Assembly: GCA_903837595.1 (NCBI GenBank)
Contig: CAILVI010000449.1
Location: 1 to 32,186 of the forward strand
Source of the DNA: an uncultured Thiodictyon sp.
GTDB taxonomy: Bacteria; Pseudomonadota; Gammaproteobacteria; Chromatiales; Chromatiaceae
Direction of reading: 5' to 3'
DNA: 32,186 nucleotides
Of the stretch, positions 23,603 through 31,337 are shown piece after piece (the stretch's first letter is position 1; each line of letters starts with the position of its first letter). Below the pieces are notes generated by a model, which saw only the letters and a list, made by a program, of their open reading frames with translations, did no database searches and was not told where the DNA came from. A program made the translations under genes and the position numbers.

Positions 23603-26600
23603 ATGCGAGTCTCACGACGGCAGTTCTTCAAGATCTCGGCGGCGGGATTGGGCTATTCCGGCCTGGTGGCGGTCGGCCTCTCGCCCACCGCGGCCCAGGC
23701 CGAGGTGCGACAGTACAAGCTGACGGGTGCCCGGGAGATACGCAACAACTGCACCTACTGCTCGGTCGGCTGCGGCCTGCTGTTGTTCAGTCTGGGCGAC
23801 GGCGCCAAGAATGCGCATTCCGATATCATCCACATTGAGGGCGACCCGGACCATCCGGTGAGCCGCGGCGCGCTCTGTCCCAAGGGTGCTGGGCTCTTGG
23901 ATTTCATCCATAGCCCGAACCGCCTGAAATACCCGCAGGTGCGCGCGCCCGGCAGTAATGAATGGCAGCGGATTTCCTGGCATGAGGCGATTGAGCGCAT
24001 CGCCAAACATATGAAGGCCGACCGCGACGCCAATATCGTCGCCAAGAGCGCCGATGGCGTGCCGGTCAACCGCTGGGTGACCACCGGCATGCTGACCTGC
24101 TCGGCGGCCTCCAACGAAACCGGCATCCTGACTCAAAAATTCATCCGCTCGCTGGGCATCATCGCCACCGACACCCAGGCCCGCATCTGCCACGCCCCGA
24201 CGGTCTCGGCCCTGGCCGCCTCCTTTGGCCGTGGCGCCATGACCAACCACTGGGTGGACATCAAGAACGCCGATGTCATCCTGGTGATGGGGGGCAACGC
24301 GGCCGAGGCCCATCCGGTGGGCTTCCGCTGGGCCATCGAGGCGATGAAGCAGCGCGGCGCCAAACTGGTCGTCGTCGATCCGCGCTTTAACCGCACGGCG
24401 GCCGTCGCTGACCGGTATGTACCGATTCGCGCCGGCTCGGACATTGTCTTCCTCGGCGGGGTGATCAATTGGTTGATCGCCAACGACAAGGTCCAGTGGG
24501 ACTATGTGAAGGCCTACACCAATGCCAGCGCCATCGTCGGCGCAAGCTATGGCTTTGATGAAGGCCTGTTCTCGGGCTTCGACCAGGCCAAGGGGCGTTA
24601 TGACCGCGCCAGTTGGAACTACGAACTCGATGCCGACGGCCACCTCAAGACCGATCCTACGCTACAAGACCCGCGCTGCGTATGGAACCTGCTGAAGGCA
24701 CATTACGCGCGCTATACGCCGGAGGTGGTGACCAATCTCACCGGCAGCCCGCAGGCGGACTTCCTCAAGGTCTGCGAATGGCTCGGCGAGACCGCGGCCC
24801 CGGCCAAGGTGGCCACCATCCTCTATGCCCTGGGCTGGACCCAACACACGGTGGGCGCCCAGAATATTCGCACCATGGCGATCATCCAGCTGATGCTGGG
24901 CAATATCGGTATGCCCGGCGGTGGCGTCAATGCGCTGCGCGGCCACGCCAATGTGCAGGGCTTTTCCGACCTCGGCCTGCTCTCCACCGGGCTGCCCGGC
25001 TATATGCCACTGCCCAACGAGAAGAACCACCCGACACTGGCTGACTATCTCACCAAACAGACACCGAAGGCACTGAGTGCCAACCAGCTGAACTACTGGT
25101 CGAATACCCCGAAATTCTTCGTCAGCCTGCTCAAGTGGTTCTGGGGCGACCAGGCTACCAAGGACAACAATTGGGGTTACGACTGGTTGCCGAAATGGGA
25201 CAAGCCGTATGACACCCTGCAACTGACCGAGCTGATGCAGCAGGGCAAGATGAATGGCCTCATCGTGCAGGGCTTCAATCCGGTGGCCTCGTTTCCGGAT
25301 ACCAACCGGGTGGTGGAGGCCTTTTCGAAGCTCAAGTATCTGGTAGTGATCGATCCGCTGACCACCGAGACGGCCAGCTTCTGGCAGAACCAGGGCGAAT
25401 CAAACAACGTGGAGCCGACGCGAATCGGCACCGAGGTCTTTCGCCTGCCCTCGACCTGCTTTGCCGAGGAAGACGGCTCCATCGTCAGCTCCGGGCGCTG
25501 GGTGCAATGGCATTGGAAGGGTGCCGAGCCGCCGGGCGAGGGCAAGGCCGACGCCGAGATCCTGGGCGAGCTATTCGTCACCCTGCGCAATCTCTACAAG
25601 AGTGAGGGTGGCAGCGTCCCCGAGCCTATCCTTAATCTGGCCTGGCCTTATCGGAACCCGCGCTTCCCCGCGGCCGAAGAACTGGCCAAAGAAATGAACG
25701 GCCGGGCCTTGGCGGACATTCCCGATCCTCAGGACAAGACCAAGGTCCTGGTAAAGAAGGGCGAACAATTGCCCGGTTTCGCCACGCTCCAGGATGACGG
25801 CTCCACCCTCTGTGCCGCCTGGATCTACGCCGGCAGTTGGCCCCAGGCCGGCAACCAGATGGCCCGCCGCGACAACACCGACTCGGGCCTGGGCAACACC
25901 CCCGGCTGGGCCTGGGCCTGGCCGGCCAACCGGCGCCTGCTCTACAACCGCGCCTCCTGCGATCCGGCCGGCAAGCCCTGGGACCCCGAGCGTAAGGTGA
26001 TCGGCTGGAACGGCGAGCGCTGGGTCGGCGGCGATGTACCGGACTTCAAGGCCGACGCCGGACCCGACAGCGGCATGGGCCCCTTAATCATGACGGCTGA
26101 AGGCGTCGGGCGCCTGTTCGCCGTGGACAAGCTGGTCGATGGCCCCTTTCCGGAACACTATGAGCCGATGGAGTCGCCGCTCGGCACCAATCCGCTGCAC
26201 CCGGGCGTCATCACCAGCCCGGCGGTGCGCATCTTCCCGGGTGACAAGGAGCGGCTCGGTACCCACAAGGACTTCCCCTATGTCGGCACCACCTATCGTC
26301 TAACTGAACACTTCCAATTCTGGACCAAGGGCGTGCTCCTCAACGCCATCGCCCAACCGGAACAATTCGTCGAGATCAGCGAACCACTGGCCGCAGAGAA
26401 AGGCATTCGCGCGGGCGACTGGGTCAAGATCAGTTCCAAACGCGGCTTCATCCGGGCCAAGGCGGTTGTCACCAAGCGCATGAAGGTCCTGACGGTCAAC
26501 CAGCAGACCGTGCATCAGATCGGCATCCCGTTACATTGGGGTTGGGAGAGCGTTGCCCGCAAGGGCTTTCTGACCAATGTACTGCCGCCGGCCGTGGGTG

Positions 26601-26668
26601 AATGCAATACGCAGACGCCGGAATACAAGGCGTTCCTTGTCAATCTCGAAAAGATCGTGGAGGTGTGA
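23603..26668 (+). CDS. fdoG: Formate dehydrogenase major subunit, FdnG/FdoG type, cysteine form
   Basis: This 1021-aa molybdenum (or tungsten) bis-MGD enzyme oxidises formate to CO2 in the periplasm. A Tat signal (SRRQFFKISAAGLG) opens it. The [4Fe-4S] cysteines are C50, C53, C57 and C92. The metal ligand is Cys196 (RICHAPT), the position where E. coli FdnG has selenocysteine. Length and FGRGAMTNHWVDIKNAD match the FDH-N/O family. ATG at 23603 is used, preceded by GAGGGGGG; TTG at 23600 is the alternative. It heads a fdoGHI-type operon. Because the active site is Cys, no selenium machinery is needed. Two upstream elements suggest regulation together with the amidinotransferase. Confidence 0.95.
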   Translation: MRVSRRQFFKISAAGLGYSGLVAVGLSPTAAQAEVRQYKLTGAREIRNNCTYCSVGCGLLLFSLGDGAKNAHSDIIHIEGDPDHPVSRGALCPKGAGLLDFIHSPNRLKYPQVRAPGSNEWQRISWHEAIERIAKHMKADRDANIVAKSADGVPVNRWVTTGMLTCSAASNETGILTQKFIRSLGIIATDTQARICHAPTVSALAASFGRGAMTNHWVDIKNADVILVMGGNAAEAHPVGFRWAIEAMKQRGAKLVVVDPRFNRTAAVADRYVPIRAGSDIVFLGGVINWLIANDKVQWDYVKAYTNASAIVGASYGFDEGLFSGFDQAKGRYDRASWNYELDADGHLKTDPTLQDPRCVWNLLKAHYARYTPEVVTNLTGSPQADFLKVCEWLGETAAPAKVATILYALGWTQHTVGAQNIRTMAIIQLMLGNIGMPGGGVNALRGHANVQGFSDLGLLSTGLPGYMPLPNEKNHPTLADYLTKQTPKALSANQLNYWSNTPKFFVSLLKWFWGDQATKDNNWGYDWLPKWDKPYDTLQLTELMQQGKMNGLIVQGFNPVASFPDTNRVVEAFSKLKYLVVIDPLTTETASFWQNQGESNNVEPTRIGTEVFRLPSTCFAEEDGSIVSSGRWVQWHWKGAEPPGEGKADAEILGELFVTLRNLYKSEGGSVPEPILNLAWPYRNPRFPAAEELAKEMNGRALADIPDPQDKTKVLVKKGEQLPGFATLQDDGSTLCAAWIYAGSWPQAGNQMARRDNTDSGLGNTPGWAWAWPANRRLLYNRASCDPAGKPWDPERKVIGWNGERWVGGDVPDFKADAGPDSGMGPLIMTAEGVGRLFAVDKLVDGPFPEHYEPMESPLGTNPLHPGVITSPAVRIFPGDKERLGTHKDFPYVGTTYRLTEHFQFWTKGVLLNAIAQPEQFVEISEPLAAEKGIRAGDWVKISSKRGFIRAKAVVTKRMKVLTVNQQTVHQIGIPLHWGWESVARKGFLTNVLPPAVGECNTQTPEYKAFLVNLEKIVEV

Positions 26669-26671
26669 GCC

Positions 26672-27568
26672 ATGGCACTGCAATCGCTCGACATCGCACG
26701 CCGTTCCGCCACCACCACGCCCGCCCCCGGCGCGCGCATGCCGTTGGAAGTCGCCAAGCTGATCGACGTGACCACCTGTATCGGCTGCAAGGCCTGCCAG
26801 GTGGCCTGCTCCGAATGGAATGACATCCGCGCCGAGGTGGGCCACAACGTAGGCGTCTATGACAACCCGCTGGACCTCTCACCGCAGGCGTGGACGGTGA
26901 TGCGCTACGCCGAGGTGGAGGAAGCGGGCCGGCTGCAGTGGCTGATCCGCAAGGACGGCTGCATGCACTGTTCAGACCCGGGATGCTTGAAGTCCTGCCC
27001 CGCGCCCGGCGCCATCGTCCAGTTCAAGAATGGCATCGTGGACTTCCACCAGGAGCAATGCATCGGCTGCGGCTATTGCGTCACCGGCTGCCCGTTCAAC
27101 ATCCCGCGCCTCTCCCAAGAGGACGGTAAGGCCTACAAGTGCACCCTGTGTTCCGACCGTATCGCGGTCGGCCAGGAGCCGGCATGCGCCAAGACCTGCC
27201 CGACTGGCGCCATCCAGTTCGGCAGCAAGGAGGACATGCAGGAGGTCGCCGCGCAGCGGGTCGCCAACCTGCACCAGCGTGGCTTCAGCAATGCCGGGCT
27301 CTATGATCCGCCAGGCGTCGGCGGCACCCATGTGATGTATGTACTGCACCACGCCGATCGCCCGCAACTCTATAGCAACCTGCCCAATGACCCGGGGGTC
27401 GATCCGCTGGTGTCGGTCTGGAAGGGCATCGCCAAGCCGCTCGCTGTACTCACGCTGGCTGGCATCACGCTGGGCGGGCTGTTGCACTATGTCACCAAGG
27501 GTCCGAACGAGGTCTCAAAGGAGACCGAGGACGAAGTCAAACGTGAAGAAGAGGAGTCAGTGAAATGA
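26672..27568 (+). CDS. fdoH: Formate dehydrogenase iron-sulfur subunit
   Basis: The 298-aa beta subunit carries four [4Fe-4S] clusters: [40 protein letters not shown] and CTLCSDR with CAKTC. A C-terminal membrane helix (about residues 254-271, [17 protein letters not shown]) anchors it to the periplasmic face. It passes electrons from the catalytic subunit to the cytochrome b subunit. It begins 3 nt after the major subunit's stop, and its own stop overlaps the next start as ATGA, so translation of the three subunits is coupled. The acidic tail ([14 protein letters not shown]) is longer than needed for the helix. Confidence 0.94.
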   Translation: MALQSLDIARRSATTTPAPGARMPLEVAKLIDVTTCIGCKACQVACSEWNDIRAEVGHNVGVYDNPLDLSPQAWTVMRYAEVEEAGRLQWLIRKDGCMHCSDPGCLKSCPAPGAIVQFKNGIVDFHQEQCIGCGYCVTGCPFNIPRLSQEDGKAYKCTLCSDRIAVGQEPACAKTCPTGAIQFGSKEDMQEVAAQRVANLHQRGFSNAGLYDPPGVGGTHVMYVLHHADRPQLYSNLPNDPGVDPLVSVWKGIAKPLAVLTLAGITLGGLLHYVTKGPNEVSKETEDEVKREEEESVK

Positions 27569-28185
27569 TCCGCGACCCGCAAGACCTCAATCGCTATACG
27601 GCGTCCGAGCGGGCCAACCACTGGGTGGTGGGCATCAGCTTCATCCTGCTGGCACTCTCCGGACTGGCCTTTTTCCATCCGGCCTTCTTCCCGCTGACCC
27701 AACTGTTCGGCGGTCCGGTCTGGACGCGCATCCTGCACCCCTACGTCGGGGTAGTGATGGCGCTCGCGTTCCTGATAATCTTCGTGCGTTTTTGGCGGCT
27801 CAATGTGATGCGGGCGATGGACTGGGCGTGGCTCTCCAAGGTCAAGACCATGGTGGACGGCAACGACCACGACATGCCCGAGCAGGGCAAATACAACGGC
27901 GGCCAGAAGGCACTCTTCTGGCTGCTCGCCCTCTGCATGCTCTTGATGGCGGTGTCCGGGATAGCCATCTGGCGCGCCTGGTTTGGCTTCGAGATCACCG
28001 CGGTGCGTCTGGGTGCCGTGGTGCATGCCGCGGTCGGTGCCTTGATGATCGGTCTGATCATGGTGCACATCTATGCCGCCATCTGGGTCAAGGGCACGGT
28101 ACGGGCCATGTGGTATGGCACCGTGACCCGTGGCTGGGCCAAGCAACACCATCGCGGCTGGTACCGGCAAGTCACCGGAAAATAG
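27565..28185 (+). CDS. fdoI: Formate dehydrogenase cytochrome b subunit
   Basis: This 206-aa integral membrane protein has four hydrophobic helices (residues about 18-38, 56-74, 110-131 and 147-170). Histidines at the expected haem b positions include [14 protein letters not shown] and VVHAAVG / MVHIYAA. It transfers electrons from the iron-sulfur subunit to the quinone pool. The start ATG overlaps the beta-subunit stop. A 50-nt-loop inverted repeat follows, and the maturation genes come next, so the operon may continue or be attenuated here. Confidence 0.93.
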   Translation: MIRDPQDLNRYTASERANHWVVGISFILLALSGLAFFHPAFFPLTQLFGGPVWTRILHPYVGVVMALAFLIIFVRFWRLNVMRAMDWAWLSKVKTMVDGNDHDMPEQGKYNGGQKALFWLLALCMLLMAVSGIAIWRAWFGFEITAVRLGAVVHAAVGALMIGLIMVHIYAAIWVKGTVRAMWYGTVTRGWAKQHHRGWYRQVTGK

Positions 28186-28233
28186 TTGGGCTTGGTGGCG
28201 CCGCTGCCGGCCTTGAGCCTCGCTCCGGCCACA

Positions 28234-28325
28234 GGAGGTCGAGGCTTTAGCCGGTCCGGCGTGCAGGCGCCATCGATTGTCCTTCGCTACGTCGGCAACC
28301 GCCACCGGCTAAAGCCTCGACCTCC
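28234..28325 (+). repeat. Dispersed palindromic element, copy B, with 22-bp perfect arms
   Basis: The arms at 28234-28255 and 28304-28325 are perfect 22-nt inverted repeats around a 48-nt loop. The inner 66 nt (28247-28312) match the reverse complement of 11210-11275 at 48 positions. It fills the gap between the cytochrome b gene and fdhD and is probably a REP/MITE-like element. It may form a strong RNA hairpin in an fdoI-fdhD transcript. Confidence 0.75.
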
Positions 28326-28391
28326 GGTTGCGGAGGGACCAGTGCTGAGCGGCCCGAAGATCAACGCCCCGTGGGCTCCCGGAGACTGCTG

Positions 28392-29291
28392 ATGCGCAAA
28401 TCAAAATGGGAACCCGGCGCGCCGGTGCCGCGGGATGAACTCGGCCGGCCAACTGCCTGCGCCTGGCGCGAGGTCGTGCGAAGTCACAACTGCACCGCGA
28501 CCCGCGAATACGATGAGGTCATCGAGGAAGTGCCGGTGGCGCTGGTCTACAATCGGATCTCGCACGCCGTGATGATGGCATCGCCCGCTGACCTGGAGGA
28601 CTTCGCCCTCGGATTCAGCCTCGGCGAAGGCATCGTCGAGCAGGCGCGGGATGTCCACGAACTGGAAATTCGCGCTGGCGCTCAGGGAGTGGTCATCGAC
28701 ATGGTGATCGCCGCCCGCCACTTCGCGGCCCTCAAGCAACGCAAGCGCAACCTCGCCGGGCGCACCGGCTGCGGGCTGTGCGGTCTGGATAGCCTCGCCA
28801 CCTTTGCGACTCACGCCACCCCGGCGGCACCCTGCGCGACCCGCGCCACGCGCGTGAGCGTCGCCGCGATCGACCACGCCTTGCACCAACTACCGCACTG
28901 GCAGCCACTCTATGAGCGCACCGGCGCCAGTCACGGTGCCGCCTGGGTCGATCCAGAGGCCCAAATCCGCTGCGTGCGAGAGGACGTCGGCCGACACAAT
29001 GCGCTCGACAAACTGGTAGGTGCCCTCGCCCGCACCGGGGAGCAGACGAACGGGGGCTTTGCCCTGATCACCAGCCGCGCCTCCTATGAAATGGTGCAGA
29101 AGGCAGCCCACGCCGGTATTACTGCCCTGGTCGCGCTCTCCGCACCCACCGTCTTTGCCATTCAACAGGCAGAGGCCACCGGCATGTTGCTGGTCGGCTT
29201 CGCCCGCACCGGGGCGCGGGTCGCCTACAGCCACGCCGAACGACTCGATGGGGTCCCGACGCCGGCCCTCGCCCCCTATGCGATCATGTGA
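28392..29291 (+). CDS. fdhD: FdhD, sulfurtransferase for formate dehydrogenase
   Basis: The 299-aa FdhD protein passes sulfur to the molybdenum cofactor of formate dehydrogenase and is required for its activity. Seen: EVPVALVYN, DLEDFALGFSLGEGI, the CGLC motif with Cys127 and Cys130, the EDVGRHNALDKL block and TSRASYEMVQKA. The start at 28392 has GGAG 8 nt upstream. The N-terminal 30 residues are variable. It follows the structural genes after the palindromic element and precedes fdhE by 28 nt, which places maturation in the same locus. A His/Ala-rich insertion after CGLCGLDS (THATPAAPCATRATR) is shorter than in many relatives. Confidence 0.94.
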   Translation: MRKSKWEPGAPVPRDELGRPTACAWREVVRSHNCTATREYDEVIEEVPVALVYNRISHAVMMASPADLEDFALGFSLGEGIVEQARDVHELEIRAGAQGVVIDMVIAARHFAALKQRKRNLAGRTGCGLCGLDSLATFATHATPAAPCATRATRVSVAAIDHALHQLPHWQPLYERTGASHGAAWVDPEAQIRCVREDVGRHNALDKLVGALARTGEQTNGGFALITSRASYEMVQKAAHAGITALVALSAPTVFAIQQAEATGMLLVGFARTGARVAYSHAERLDGVPTPALAPYAIM

Positions 29292-29319
29292 GTCCCCACG
29301 TTCAGCCGCCCGGTTACCG

Positions 29320-30192
29320 ATGACCGCCACACCGACGATTCACACCCCAAGCGCCCCGCCGACCCTGCTGACACCGGCGCCGGACCTGTTCGCCCGCCGG
29401 GCCGACCGTCTGCGCCAATTGGCACCCGCACAGGCGCTGGGTCCCTGGCTGGACTGGCTCGCCGCGTTATGCACGGCTCAGCACCGCGCGTTCGAACAAG
29501 AAGGCTCGGTGCCGCACAACGACATCGGCGCCACGACGGCCATGGGTTCGGCGGCCCTGCTGGGACGCATTGCGGCCATCCGTTGGACCCTGATTTCAGC
29601 CCTGCCGACCGACCGCTGCGCGGGTGTCGGCCCCCGGTGGGAACTCGCGCCATCCGATCTGGCCTCCCATATCGAACGCAACCTGCTGCTCGCACAGGCC
29701 GCAACCATCGGCACCGGTCGCGACTACGAAGACGTATTGACCGCCGCGGCGATGCAGGTGGCATGGACCGCTGACGCCCGCCGGTCGCAGGCAGTCGGCA
29801 CCGCCGCAGATGCCAACGCCGGGACCTGCCCGCACTGCGGTAGCGCGGCACTTGGCAGCATCCTGCTGGCCGGCGGGGGCCTGGCCGGACTGCGCTATCA
29901 GGAGTGCTGCCTGTGTGGCTGCCGCTGGAATACCGTTCGGGCGCGCTGCACCCTGTGCGCCGCGGGTTCAGTGGTCGACTATCTGAGCCTGGAGGACGCA
30001 CACCCGGCAGTCGCCGCCGAGACCTGCGACCAATGCCATGGTTATACCAAGCTCTTTTTCCAGTCAAAAGCGATCCAGGTCGAGCCGCTGGCGGACGATG
30101 TGGCGACCCTGGCGCTCGACGTGCTGGTCGGGGAGCGGGGATATGCGCGCACCGCACCGAATCTCTTCCTGTGTGAAGGAGAGGCGGCCTAG
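29320..30192 (+). CDS. fdhE: FdhE, formate dehydrogenase accessory protein
   Basis: This 290-aa rubredoxin-like protein needed for assembly of respiratory formate dehydrogenases carries four Cys pairs: CPHC, CCLC, CTLC and CDQC. Family ends LFFQSK and PNLFLCEGE are visible. ATG at 29320 is chosen because the earlier in-frame stretch is antisense-like noise over fdhD. The gene starts 28 nt after fdhD. Its last 46 codons are echoed in a decayed second copy near 31124, about 0.9 kb downstream. The first ~80 residues are less conserved. Confidence 0.92.
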   Translation: MTATPTIHTPSAPPTLLTPAPDLFARRADRLRQLAPAQALGPWLDWLAALCTAQHRAFEQEGSVPHNDIGATTAMGSAALLGRIAAIRWTLISALPTDRCAGVGPRWELAPSDLASHIERNLLLAQAATIGTGRDYEDVLTAAAMQVAWTADARRSQAVGTAADANAGTCPHCGSAALGSILLAGGGLAGLRYQECCLCGCRWNTVRARCTLCAAGSVVDYLSLEDAHPAVAAETCDQCHGYTKLFFQSKAIQVEPLADDVATLALDVLVGERGYARTAPNLFLCEGEAA

Positions 30193-30258
30193 TGTTTCCT
30201 CTGTCTCGCCGCGCCGATCCCTGTCTCCAGGCCCGCCCGGCCTGGCCCGGGCACTTCG

Positions 30259-30279
30259 CTTGTCCGCCCCGCGGACAAG
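30259..30279 (+). terminator. Hairpin after fdhE
   Basis: CTTGTCCGC and GCGGACAAG form a perfect 9-bp stem with a CCC loop, 66 nt past the fdhE stop. A second weaker pair, CGATCGG / CCGATCG, sits at 30327-30333 and 30344-30350. No T-run follows, so termination is a likely but not proven role. Confidence 0.5.
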
Positions 30280-30395
30280 ACCGCTGCGCGCTCGGGCGCA
30301 CCCTGCCCGTCCCCGGGCTCGTTCCGCGATCGGCTCCTGTTGTCCGATCGGCGTTTGGCTGTTGACCGACTATCACTGTTATCGGAGTTACATTC

Positions 30396-30980
30396 ATGGG
30401 CACTACGACATCGACAATCCCAAGCGACTTTAGCGCGTCGTTCATACAGGACCTGGCGGACTCCTTGGGCATACCAACCACGGCCGTCTATATCAAGGCG
30501 ATCACGGTGGTCAGTTCGCAGGGGACTGAGATGGTTGTCGCGGTCGAGTACGGGATCGTGACTCTTGGCGGCAAGTCCGGTGACGAAGAAGTGTTGGAGG
30601 CGATGCAAGACCTCGTCTATCCCCCGACGACAACCACGGTCACGCTCACCGTGCCGACCGACGGCCAAGCGAACACCAGGCGACTCCCACGCCCCGTCTT
30701 GATGTGTCAGGGAGGATCGACCACGCCAAACGGTGCCTTTGTGCAGGCGTGCCAAGGCTATCGCGATAGATTTCACGCTATTGCGAGAATGCCGGTTGGC
30801 CGGGAGCTGCGTGTGCGCGACTGCGCGGTGAAGATCAATTGGGATATGAAGACTTATCGCACGGTATTTTTCAAGCAGCACGGATGGTCACTGAACATCT
30901 ATGGCGTCGGAATCCACCAATCCGGCAGCGATAAATTCATATGGTTCGACGGCAAAGCGTATAGCAACAATGCCCCCTGA
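30396..30980 (+). CDS. Hypothetical protein of 194 residues
   Basis: I do not recognise this gene. It starts at ATG 30396 with GGAG about 9 nt upstream. The protein has no signal peptide or membrane helix. The N-terminal half (SDFSASFIQDLADSLGIP, then AVYIKAITVV and MVVAVEYGIV) alternates helix and strands. The C-terminal half has three Cys (VLMCQGG, ACQGY, RDCAV), a Trp/Tyr-rich end and GVGIHQSGSDKFIWFDGK. It lies between fdhE and a decayed fdhE tail, is slightly less GC-rich than its neighbours, and looks like an insertion. It could be cargo of a mobile event or an orphan. Nothing in context suggests a function. Confidence 0.6.
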   Translation: MGTTTSTIPSDFSASFIQDLADSLGIPTTAVYIKAITVVSSQGTEMVVAVEYGIVTLGGKSGDEEVLEAMQDLVYPPTTTTVTLTVPTDGQANTRRLPRPVLMCQGGSTTPNGAFVQACQGYRDRFHAIARMPVGRELRVRDCAVKINWDMKTYRTVFFKQHGWSLNIYGVGIHQSGSDKFIWFDGKAYSNNAP

Positions 30981-31046
30981 AGCATACTCGCTGGCGTCCG
31001 ACGGTCGCGATCCTTAAGGATGGCAGAATCCCCGGCGAGCCCGGGC

Positions 31047-31072
31047 GTCGGGTTACGCTTCGCTAACCCGAC
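31047..31072. repeat. Short dispersed-type palindrome
   Basis: GTCGGGTTA and TAACCCGAC form a 9-bp stem with an 8-nt loop. This GTCGGGTTA palindrome is a widespread intergenic repeat type in proteobacteria. It lies 66 nt after the hypothetical gene and may act as its terminator. The rest of 30981-31337 holds the fdhE remnant and AT-richer sequence before the transposase. Confidence 0.55.
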
Positions 31073-31123
31073 CTACTGCCTTGGCGTGAGAGGCCGTTGC
31101 GCCTTAAGCTGGTATATTGCGCC

Positions 31124-31262
31124 CTCTTCTTTCAATCCCAGGACATCCAGGTCGAGCCGCTGACAGATGACCTGGCAACCCTCGCGCTCGACATACTGGT
31201 CGGCGAGCGGGGATAAGCACGCGCGGCGCCCAATCTCTTTCCATTAGCTGGAGAACCTGAAT
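31124..31262 (+). pseudogene. fdhE: Second fdhE 3' end, decayed
   Basis: Frame from 31124: LFFQSQDIQVEPLTDD, then LATLALDILVGERG, a TAA at 31214-31216, and then ARAAPNLFPLAGEPE. These match the last 46 residues of FdhE encoded at 30055-30192 except for scattered changes and the stop (Tyr in the intact copy). The copy is diverged, so it is not a fresh duplication. Upstream similarity fades before about 31111. It lacks the Cys motifs and cannot function. Confidence 0.8.
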
Positions 31263-31337
31263 CAGTGATCTGCATAGGCTAAATTGATATAGATCTCTCG
31301 AAAAAACAGCAGTCTGGAGTTAAAATAGTGCATCGTT

